From the NCBI GenBank assembly GCA_030633015.1, contig DAOVTR010000126.1, positions 1 through 5,733 of the forward strand: DNA of 5,733 bases, given 5' to 3'. Both the position numbers and the translations under genes were made by a program. Of the stretch, positions 1 to 5,733 are shown piece after piece. This stretch comes from Bdellovibrionales bacterium (lineage in GTDB: Bacteria > Bdellovibrionota > Bacteriovoracia > Bacteriovoracales > Bacteriovoracaceae). Each line of letters begins with the position of its first letter. Within the stretch, counting starts at the first letter, position 1. The notes beneath the pieces are model-generated. The model was not told the DNA's origin and did no database searches. It saw only the letters and a list, made by a program, of their open reading frames with translations.

Positions 1-161
1 CAGTGTTTGAAACTCTTTTTAACATTTATAAGATCAGTAATGGAGCATCACTTTTTAACATCTATTTTTTAACTTTGATATTTGTCTGTCTACTCGGGGC
101 CATACCTTATATAATAAATGGAAAGAAAATAAATCTCAAAGAAGAGAGATTTGAAGATTAA
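1..161 (+). CDS. C-terminal end of an unidentified membrane protein (partial, cut by left edge)
   Basis: From base 3 a plus-strand frame stays open for 52 codons and stops at TAA 159-161. The visible part has a strongly hydrophobic stretch around residues 17-39 (the LTLIFVCLLGAIPYII region), then a charged tail rich in Lys and Glu. This is what the last transmembrane helix and cytoplasmic tail of a multi-pass membrane protein look like. The fragment is too short to name a family; a transporter of major-facilitator type is possible but unsupported. A GTG at base 3 could formally start a 52-aa peptide, but no upstream sequence is available to judge it, and a continuing gene is more likely. It converges with the minus-strand cluster and its stop overlaps the stop of the opposing gene. 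The call rests on the open frame, its composition and the neat abutting of stops. Confidence 0.55.
   Translation, partial: VFETLFNIYKISNGASLFNIYFLTLIFVCLLGAIPYIINGKKINLKEERFED
131..152 (-). terminator. Possible intrinsic terminator of the minus-strand cluster
   Basis: AAATCTC at 131-137 and GAGATTT at 146-152 form a perfect 7-bp inverted repeat around an 8-nt loop. Read on the minus strand it begins 5 nt past the stop codon of the last gene of the cluster and is followed by the T-rich run ATTTTCTTT. The stem has only two G-C pairs, so it would be weak, and it lies inside the coding sequence of the converging plus-strand gene. Placement and the T-run favour a terminator; stem strength argues against it. 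Confidence 0.3.
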
Positions 162-799
162 TAATCATCAAAAATAAATAACTTTTTAGCTGATAAATGA
201 TTGTACTGTTTCCATTTATTTATGAAAAACTCACATTTTAATAAAAACCGATGATTAACATTTAAATCAGAAATTTTTCTAACTTTTTTTGCCTCTTTTT
301 TTATTATTCTTTTTACATCATTTTTAACAACACACAGACCATGGAGTAAGACTGGAGTATTTTCAATAAATATTATCCGTCCAGTAAAAATATCTCCCTT
401 AAAAAGTCCAATTTCATCATGCTCTGGAGATAGTTTAATTTTTTTATTATTAATAAAATCTTTAAGAACATATTCATTTTTAAATGATTTTCCAACATAT
501 TCAAAAATTGAATATGAAAAGTTCAATATGGCATCTTTCAAAACAGCTTCAACATCAGTATTTTCTAAATAATGTTCTACTGATGTTTTTTTTATTTCTT
601 TTATTTTATAATTAAACAGATACCAATCGTTAAAGCAATTTAAGCGACTCAAATAATCATCTTGATCCTCATCAAATTTTCCAGTTAATGAAAAATACTC
701 ATTTTTCGCACGAAGAAGATAATGATAAAACTCACCACTAGTATAAGTAATAAGAATCTTCTCTACTCTTTCGCTAATTTGATTATTCATTTTAATCAT
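158..799 (-). CDS. Uncharacterised protein translationally coupled to lepA
   Basis: About 210 aa; I do not recognise the family. It is rich in Lys, Ile, Asn and Phe, has no signal peptide or membrane helix, and looks soluble and cytoplasmic. Visible landmarks, numbered from the ATG at 799, are an aromatic segment FNDWYLFNY (56-64) and, around 97-144, a region reading SIFEY...VLKDF...[14 protein letters not shown]. Together these recall, by eye only, a module of uncharacterised bacterial proteins with a W-aromatic box followed by a Gly-Asp-Ile/Leu-Phe strand. A basic run ([13 protein letters not shown], 163-175) follows. Three starts are possible: TTG at 802, ATG at 799 (overlapping the lepA stop), and ATG at 790 (1 nt after it). 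AAAGG at 803-807 lies 3 nt before the 799 ATG and 12 nt before the 790 ATG, so neither spacing is ideal. Either way the start is coupled to lepA termination. No function is proposed. Confidence 0.75.
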   Translation of the reverse strand: MIKMNNQISERVEKILITYTSGEFYHYLLRAKNEYFSLTGKFDEDQDDYLSRLNCFNDWYLFNYKIKEIKKTSVEHYLENTDVEAVLKDAILNFSYSIFEYVGKSFKNEYVLKDFINNKKIKLSPEHDEIGLFKGDIFTGRIIFIENTPVLLHGLCVVKNDVKRIIKKEAKKVRKISDLNVNHRFLLKCEFFINKWKQYNHLSAKKLFIFDDY

Positions 800-2591
800 C
801 AACCTTTAACACTGCTAAAAAAGCGTCCTGGGTAACTTCAACATTACCCACCATTTTCATTCTTTTTTTTCCACGTTTTTGTTTTTCCAACAATTTTCTT
901 TTTCTAGAAATATCACCACCATAGCACTTCGCTAAAACATTCTTCCTTAAGGCTTTTACAGTTTCCCTTGCTAAAATCTTGGCTCCAATTGCTGCTTGGA
1001 TTGCAATATCAAATTGCTGCCTATTAATTAATTTCTGCAATTTTTGAACCAGTATTCTTCCTTTAGACTGCGCACTATCTTTATGGCAGATCATTGACAG
1101 AGCATCAACCTTATCACCATTTAACAAAACGTCTAATTTGACTAAATCAGAATCCCGATAACCAGTGAGCTCATAGTCCATACTTGCATAACCTTTTGTA
1201 AGTCCTTTAAGTTTATCATAAAAATCAAATACCATTTCACTTAAAGGTAAATCATAAATAACTTGGACTCTATCTGCAGTAATATACTTAATCTCTTTTT
1301 GAATTCCTCTTCTATCCTCACATAACTTAATAATTTTACCTACAAATTCATTGGGAAGATGAATTGAAACTTGAACATACGGCTCACCAATTGTTTCCAC
1401 TAAGCTTATATCAGGAAGTTTAGATGGATTATCAATTTCTAATTGCTCCCCCTTAGAAGTTACCACCATATAATTGCAAGACGGAGCCGTTGAAATCAAA
1501 TCCATTTCAAATTCTCTTTCAAGCCTTTCTTGAATAATATTCATATGTAGTAGGCCCAAAAATCCACACCTAAAACCAAAACCTAAAGCAGTTGAAGTTT
1601 CAGGCTCATAAGTAAACGAAGAATCGTTCAAAGCAAGTTTTTCAAGTGATTCTTTTAATATTACATATTCGGAAGACTCTACTGGAAAAATACCACAAAA
1701 AACCATTGGCTTACTGTCTTGAAATCCATCCAAAGTTAAAGTTTCTTTTTTATTAGCATCTACAATTGTATCTCCAATTTTAACATCTCGAATTGTTTTG
1801 ATACCACAAATAATCATAGCAACTTCTCCTGCAATAACTTCAGTTACATCTGTATAATAAGGATTATTTACTCCCATCGCTAAAATTTCATATTCCTCTT
1901 GGGTATGCTTGAAATAAATCTTCTCTTTAAGCTTAATAGAACCCTCAACAACTCTTACAAGAATAATAACTCCTTTATAAGCATCAAACCATGAATCAAA
2001 AATAAGGGCCTGAAAATCATTTTCTTTCTTACCTAATGGAGCTGGGATTTTTTTTACAATAGATTCCAGTAACTCATAAATTCCATCTCCTGATTTCGCA
2101 GAAACTAAATTTGCATTTTGAGCTTCAATTCCAATAATTTCCTCAATTTCATACTTCACTTTATCAACGTCAGCATGTGGAAGATCAATTTTATTTATTA
2201 CTGGAAGTATCTCTAGATCATTACCAATTGCCATATAAACATTAGCAAGGGTTTGGGCCTCAACTCCTTGAGACGCATCAACTACCAAAATTGCCCCATC
2301 ACAGGATGCAAGTGATCGACTCACTTCATATGAAAAATCAACATGTCCAGGTGTATCAATTAAATTTATATAATAATTATTTCCATCTTCTGCTACAAAT
2401 TCAAGACGAACAGTCTGAGATTTTATGGTAATTCCACGCTCTTTTTCAATATCCATATTATCAAGAAATTGAGCATGCATCTCTCTTTTAGAAAGAGTAT
2501 TCGTAAGTTCTAAAAGTCTGTCTGCAAGAGTAGATTTGCCATGATCTATATGTGCTATTATCGAAAAATTTCGAATATATTTAGTATCCAT
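792..2591 (-). CDS. lepA: Elongation factor 4 (LepA), ribosome-associated GTPase
   Basis: This is a full-length translational GTPase of 599 aa, the same length as E. coli LepA. The G-motifs are intact: G1 AHIDHGKST (13-21), G2 RGIT (52-55), G3 DTPGH (79-83), G4 NKID (133-136) and G5 SAK (164-166). EF-G-like domains II, III and V follow, for example the [13 protein letters not shown] segment. The basic C-terminal domain specific to this family is present, with [26 protein letters not shown] near the end in shortened form: YGGD, then [11 protein letters not shown], then GKKRMK. The known role of the family is GTP-dependent action on the ribosome, described as back-translocation or as a contribution to initiation and assembly, with effects seen at raised ionic strength. 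The start is ATG at 2589-2591, preceded by AGG and a 6-nt spacer. It follows the HAMP/PAS gene by 17 nt. Pairing with signal peptidase lepB, as in E. coli, is not seen here. Confidence 0.98.
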   Translation of the reverse strand: MDTKYIRNFSIIAHIDHGKSTLADRLLELTNTLSKREMHAQFLDNMDIEKERGITIKSQTVRLEFVAEDGNNYYINLIDTPGHVDFSYEVSRSLASCDGAILVVDASQGVEAQTLANVYMAIGNDLEILPVINKIDLPHADVDKVKYEIEEIIGIEAQNANLVSAKSGDGIYELLESIVKKIPAPLGKKENDFQALIFDSWFDAYKGVIILVRVVEGSIKLKEKIYFKHTQEEYEILAMGVNNPYYTDVTEVIAGEVAMIICGIKTIRDVKIGDTIVDANKKETLTLDGFQDSKPMVFCGIFPVESSEYVILKESLEKLALNDSSFTYEPETSTALGFGFRCGFLGLLHMNIIQERLEREFEMDLISTAPSCNYMVVTSKGEQLEIDNPSKLPDISLVETIGEPYVQVSIHLPNEFVGKIIKLCEDRRGIQKEIKYITADRVQVIYDLPLSEMVFDFYDKLKGLTKGYASMDYELTGYRDSDLVKLDVLLNGDKVDALSMICHKDSAQSKGRILVQKLQKLINRQQFDIAIQAAIGAKILARETVKALRKNVLAKCYGGDISRKRKLLEKQKRGKKRMKMVGNVEVTQDAFLAVLKVDD

Positions 2592-2608
2592 TAAAAACCT
2601 AGTTTAAA

Positions 2609-3838
2609 TTAAACGAAAACTTCCTGAGAAAGTACCATAAGATAATAATCTAGTGAACTCTCTTTTGCACGAATTGGGATAACATTTGCATATCCATTAA
2701 AAATAATCTCTTCTTTAATTTTTTTATCTTTTAAATCTTCTACCTTGCCTTCTTCTTCGCTTAGACTTGATTTTTTAGCTTTATCTGTAAGAGTTTCAGA
2801 ATCCTCTACTTCAATTTTTCGACTAGTAATAGAAACTTCTGCATTTTCAATCTTAGACCGTCTTTTAATTGCTAACTTATAATTATCAATAATTGATTTA
2901 GGAATGACCGTATCCGTCATTTGCTTACCTATTACATCTTCTGATTGAACCTGCAATAAAGAATAAATACGATTATTCATATAAATAAGTTTACCATCAG
3001 CATTTGCAACTAAAATAGGCCTTTTAACTAGATTAGCCAATGCGTCAAACTTTCTATTTTCAACCAAAATTCTATCGGCCCTTAGCTCTTCAAAAGTCTT
3101 AAAACTTTGAATCATCTTATTCATCTCTCTGGCAATCTCGCCAATTTCATCATCTTGATTGTAATAAATAGAAACATCGAAGTTGCAATCTTGAAGCTCT
3201 CTAATTGCATCTTTAATTTTTTTAAATGGTAAAGCAATTTTCCCTGGAACAACCAAGGCCAATAAAATTGTTCCAAAAAAACCAATAATTAGAGTAATCA
3301 TCATATTTTGCTTAGTCTCTTTAATAATCTCTTTGATTTTTTTATCTCGTTCAAGTGCCTCAGTATATTGAATATCTTGAAATTCAGAAAATGCTTCAAG
3401 AATTTTATCTGCTAAATCTCCTATGCTTGACATACCAATTGTATCTCGGTGAAACAGAGAAGACTTACTTAAAACTAGTTTTAGTGAATCCACATAGGTA
3501 AGCATTTGGGCAATTACTTTTTTAACATCTGAATCACCATAAATAGAATCAAGCCGTTGCAGTTGTGAAGTAAAAATTTCACACAAATTTGTTATTTTCC
3601 CAACAAGATCACCCGTTTGGTTGTTAATTAAAATTCTCCTTTGGTATTTTAAAATAGAGACTGCAGAAATTCTAATTTCATCAATTAAAAGTGAAACTTC
3701 ATCCGACTCAGAGGTAACGGCTTCAATGTCTTTATTTAGCGTATTTAAAAAATTAAAAACAGTAAATGATAGGACCAAAACAACCATTGTAGCCACAGCA
3801 AAACTTATGGCCACTCTTCTTTTTAATGATAAATTCAA
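2609..3838 (-). CDS. Membrane HAMP-PAS sensor-like protein without an output domain
   Basis: 409 aa. A basic N-terminus leads into a first membrane helix (about 9-30). A mostly helical extracytoplasmic region of about 148 residues follows, resembling the four-helix-bundle sensor modules of chemoreceptors and kinases. The second helix is at about 179-198. A HAMP domain (about 199-250) shows Pro204 and the DDEIGEIAREMNKM signature (229-242). A PAS-like segment follows (about 262-330, with ILVANADGKLIYMNN at 275-289), then a low-complexity Lys/Glu-rich insert (about 333-378) and a final strand-like end (YANVIPIR...YYLMVLSQ) that may complete the PAS fold. There is no histidine kinase, GGDEF, EAL, phosphatase or methyl-accepting domain. 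The frame closes 17 nt before lepA, so no lost domain is left downstream. The start is TTG at 3838, fixed by AAGGAGG at 3845-3851 with a 6-nt spacer; the next in-frame ATG lies inside the first helix. The ligand and partner are unknown; a role with the adjacent K+ system is inferred from position only. Confidence 0.85.
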   Translation of the reverse strand: MNLSLKRRVAISFAVATMVVLVLSFTVFNFLNTLNKDIEAVTSESDEVSLLIDEIRISAVSILKYQRRILINNQTGDLVGKITNLCEIFTSQLQRLDSIYGDSDVKKVIAQMLTYVDSLKLVLSKSSLFHRDTIGMSSIGDLADKILEAFSEFQDIQYTEALERDKKIKEIIKETKQNMMITLIIGFFGTILLALVVPGKIALPFKKIKDAIRELQDCNFDVSIYYNQDDEIGEIAREMNKMIQSFKTFEELRADRILVENRKFDALANLVKRPILVANADGKLIYMNNRIYSLLQVQSEDVIGKQMTDTVIPKSIIDNYKLAIKRRSKIENAEVSITSRKIEVEDSETLTDKAKKSSLSEEEGKVEDLKDKKIKEEIIFNGYANVIPIRAKESSLDYYLMVLSQEVFV

Positions 3839-3844
3839 ACTAAC

Positions 3845-3851
3845 CCTCCTT
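3845..3851 (-). promoter_or_regulatory. Strong Shine-Dalgarno that fixes a TTG start
   Basis: The minus strand reads AAGGAGG, then GTTAGT, then TTG at 3838. The near-complete anti-16S match at a 6-nt spacer makes the TTG the start of the HAMP-PAS protein. It is the strongest ribosome binding site in the window, paired with a weak start codon. Confidence 0.85.
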
Positions 3852-3855
3852 GCTA

Positions 3856-4551
3856 TTAATCTTCAGCAAGATCATCAAATAATCTATTAAAATTATCCTC
3901 ACTACCTACCAACACAACTATATCATCTGATTCAATTAAATCCATTGGCACAGGACAATCATTTATTACTATTTTATATGCAGACTTACCATCTTCCGTA
4001 ATATATGGAACTTTTTTTTGAAGAGCAACAATATTTAAAGAATAGTTTTGTCTTATTTTTGTTTCTACAAGTGTTTTTCCCTCGAATCTTTTTCCTAGCT
4101 TTAACTCTACAATTGAGTATCCTGCTGCAAAGTTATAGCGTTGTAAAACGTGTGGAGCGATAATTTTAGAAGCAATAATCTCTCCAATCTCATCTTCTAC
4201 TTTTATAATTTCACTTGCTCCTATTTCTTGCAATACATGCTCGTGAAGTACACTGGTTGCTCTGGCAATAACTCTACCTACTCCTAATTTTCGAAGCATT
4301 GCTACGGCCATAACACTCATTTCAATATTATCACCAATGGCCACAAGAGCAACATCAACATCAGAAATATTTACGGAACGCAGTGCTCTCTCTTCAGTGA
4401 TATCTAAAACAACAGCATGGGTAACTCTATCTTTTATCTTATCAACGAGGAGCTCATTTTTATCAATTGCAATGACCTCAGCACCTTTTTCAAAAAGCCT
4501 AACTGCGGTTTTACCACCAAATGTTCCTAAACCAATAACTGCAACTATCAT
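3856..4551 (-). CDS. ktrA: KtrA/TrkA-like RCK subunit of a potassium uptake system
   Basis: 231 aa, cytoplasmic. It regulates the K+ channel encoded just upstream by forming a nucleotide-binding ring on its cytoplasmic face. The RCK N-domain (about 1-120) is a Rossmann fold: IGLGTFG (6-12) is the dinucleotide-type glycine loop, and Asp30 at the end of strand 2 is placed to hold a nucleotide ribose. The RCK C-domain (TrkA_C) spans about 138-227 (YSIVELKLGKRFEGKTL, then DDIVVLVGS). There is one RCK unit, as in KtrA; E. coli TrkA has two and is about twice this length, so KtrA is the better comparison. The start is ATG at 4549-4551, behind AGGAG at 4557-4561 with a 5-nt spacer, and it opens directly into the first strand (MIVAVIG). 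The same frame extends upstream to 4710 inside the channel gene, but that extension has no family character. The spacer to the channel gene is 23 nt. Confidence 0.93.
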   Translation of the reverse strand: MIVAVIGLGTFGGKTAVRLFEKGAEVIAIDKNELLVDKIKDRVTHAVVLDITEERALRSVNISDVDVALVAIGDNIEMSVMAVAMLRKLGVGRVIARATSVLHEHVLQEIGASEIIKVEDEIGEIIASKIIAPHVLQRYNFAAGYSIVELKLGKRFEGKTLVETKIRQNYSLNIVALQKKVPYITEDGKSAYKIVINDCPVPMDLIESDDIVVLVGSEDNFNRLFDDLAED

Positions 4552-4556
4552 ACTTG

Positions 4557-4561
4557 CTCCT
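4557..4561 (-). promoter_or_regulatory. Ribosome binding site deciding the RCK subunit start
   Basis: AGGAG followed by CAAGT and ATG at 4551. It supports this ATG over the longer frame that runs into the channel gene, and it lies in the 23-nt spacer after the channel stop codon. Confidence 0.75.
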
Positions 4562-4574
4562 ATTAATAATTTTT

Positions 4575-5733
4575 CTATCCAATCAATATCCTGCCATCGG
4601 GGTAATCCATTTTGCCTACTGATTTTCTCTGTTCTCCAATTGCCAAAACTAAAGTTAAAGGGCCTATCCTTCCAATAAACATTAAAAGTGATATGGCCAC
4701 TTTCCCCCATAATGATAAATAAGGCGTAATACCCAAAGAAAGCCCTACTGTTCCAGAAGCACTAATTACTTCAAAAAACAGGGTTAAAAAAGATTGACCA
4801 GTCTCTAAGCGCATCATTAACAATATAAACAAACTTGCTAAAATAATTGAAATAAAAGTAATTGAAATTGTTCTCACAACAATTCTTGAAGGAATTTTCC
4901 TATCAAATATTGTAACATCTTTTTTACCAGTTAAAGTCGAAGAGATCGACTGTATTAAAATGGCAAGGCTTGTAGTTTTAATTCCTCCGCCAGTAGAACC
5001 TGGGGAAGCTCCAATAAACATAAACAAACACATTGCATACAATGTATAGGAATGTAAACTCGTAAGAGAAATGGTATTAAAACCAGCAGTCCTTAATGTT
5101 ATTGATTGAAAAACAGAAATTTGAAGCTGTTCCCAAAATGTATACCCATCTAATGCGTGAAGATATTCTCCAAGAAAAATAAATATTGCTCCACCAATAA
5201 TTAAAATCGCTGATGTCACCAATACAACCTTTGTATGCAAAGTAAGCCTTACAAAACTTTTTCCTTTTGTAAAAACAACTTTTAACTCTTTTAAAACAAT
5301 AAAACCAAATCCACCAAGAACAATTAATATGGAAATTGTTCCGTGAATCAGTGGTTTATCAGCAAAGCTTTCTAGCGATGTTGTAAAAAGTGAAAATCCT
5401 GCATTACAAAACGCTGATACGCTGTGAAAAAAACCAAAATAAATGGCATCGCCAAACTCGAAGCCTTCAAAAGTAAAGGCAACCGTTAATATAATTGCTC
5501 CCCATAATTCAATAAAAAATGTATATTTTATAATATCAAATATCATGGACAAAAGCTCATCCATACTTGAGACATCTAAAAGATCCTGCATAATAACTCG
5601 GTCTCCCATCCCCATTGATTTACCCAATAAAATGGTAACGGATGAAGACAGGGTCATAATTCCCAGCCCCCCAATTTGGATGAGAATCAAGATTATAATT
5701 TGACCAAACATGGTCATATCGCTGGCCAGAGAA
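4575..5733 (-). CDS. ktrB: KtrB/TrkH-type potassium channel subunit (N-terminus cut by right edge)
   Basis: An integral membrane K+ translocating subunit of the Trk/Ktr/HKT superfamily, which is built from four helix-pore-helix repeats. In frame to the edge, 385 residues and the stop (TAG at 4575-4577) are visible; the first repeat and its filter lie outside the window. Visible pieces are the LIQIGGLGIM helix start just inside the edge, filter 2 SAFCNAGF (5394-5417), filter 3 LRTAGF (5079-5096), the intramembrane gating loop SPGSTGGGIKTT (4971-5006) and filter 4 SASGTVGLSLGIT (4725-4763). The final GRIGPLT helix and the YPDGRILIG tail are typical of KtrB. Filter 4 has Ser where an aromatic or bulky residue is common before GTVG; the filter glycines themselves are kept. 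A Met at 5717 is internal, because the frame continues upstream (SLASD) and the family's first pore repeat is still missing. KtrB rather than TrkH is preferred from the short RCK partner. Confidence 0.93.
   Translation of the reverse strand, partial: SLASDMTMFGQIIILILIQIGGLGIMTLSSSVTILLGKSMGMGDRVIMQDLLDVSSMDELLSMIFDIIKYTFFIELWGAIILTVAFTFEGFEFGDAIYFGFFHSVSAFCNAGFSLFTTSLESFADKPLIHGTISILIVLGGFGFIVLKELKVVFTKGKSFVRLTLHTKVVLVTSAILIIGGAIFIFLGEYLHALDGYTFWEQLQISVFQSITLRTAGFNTISLTSLHSYTLYAMCLFMFIGASPGSTGGGIKTTSLAILIQSISSTLTGKKDVTIFDRKIPSRIVVRTISITFISIILASLFILLMMRLETGQSFLTLFFEVISASGTVGLSLGITPYLSLWGKVAISLLMFIGRIGPLTLVLAIGEQRKSVGKMDYPDGRILIG

Noticed and set aside
163..202. Inverted repeat AATCAT / ATGATT as a terminator for the plus-strand gene.
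   Set aside because: A 6-bp, almost all A-T stem with a 28-nt loop and no clear T-run; expected by chance in such AT-rich DNA.
800..802. TTG at 802 as the start of the lepA-coupled unknown gene.
   Set aside because: It directly abuts the AAAGG with no spacer, and two ATG codons follow closely.
2592..2608. A lost kinase or other output domain between the HAMP-PAS gene and lepA.
   Set aside because: Only 17 nt separate the stop codon from the lepA start, and these hold the lepA ribosome binding site; no remnant is present.
3621..3890. Plus-strand open frame of 89 codons.
   Set aside because: It lies opposite the start of the HAMP-PAS gene, has no recognisable domain, and is a shadow frame.
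4337..4678. Plus-strand open frame of 113 codons.
   Set aside because: It is antisense to the RCK gene and the channel end, both strongly supported; its Ser/Thr-rich translation shows no domain.
4552..4710. Longer N-terminus for the RCK protein, starting inside the channel gene.
   Set aside because: The extra residues have no family character, overlap well-conserved KtrB coding sequence, and the ATG at 4551 has a good SD and begins exactly at the Rossmann first strand.
5443..5703. Plus-strand open frame of 86 codons.
   Set aside because: It is antisense to KtrB membrane segments and has no protein-like features.

Overview
The window is AT-rich (roughly one-third G+C by eye). It holds a tightly packed, minus-strand cluster of five genes and, at the left edge, the end of a plus-strand gene. 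The proteins suggest a low-G+C Gram-negative bacterium. A Bdellovibrionota/Bacteriovorax-like host fits the codon bias and gene style, but no taxonomic marker decides this and it stays a guess.

Read in the direction of transcription (right to left), the minus-strand genes are: (1) a Ktr/Trk-type potassium channel subunit, cut at its N-terminus by the right edge; (2) its single-unit RCK regulatory partner, KtrA/TrkA-like, 231 aa; (3) a two-helix membrane protein with a HAMP and a PAS-like domain but no output domain, 409 aa, starting at TTG behind a near-perfect Shine-Dalgarno; (4) lepA (elongation factor 4), 599 aa, with all GTPase motifs intact; (5) an unrecognised Lys/Ile/Asn-rich protein of about 210 aa whose start sits on the lepA stop codon. 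The spacers are 23, 17 and 17 nt, and the last junction is an overlap or a 1-nt gap. This strongly suggests one transcript, whose promoter lies beyond the right edge.

At the left edge, a plus-strand reading frame (52 visible residues, one hydrophobic segment) converges on the cluster. The two stop codons share the sequence TTAA at 158-161, so there is no space between the converging genes. A small inverted repeat inside the plus-strand gene (131-152) is followed, on the minus strand, by a T-rich run and may terminate the cluster.

Working together: the channel and RCK protein form a K+ uptake system gated by nucleotide binding. LepA acts on ribosomes and has been linked to high ionic strength in E. 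coli. The sensor-like protein between them is the unexplained element. No CRISPR array, insertion sequence, tRNA, rRNA or riboswitch was seen, and no stretch over 300 bases lacks a gene.
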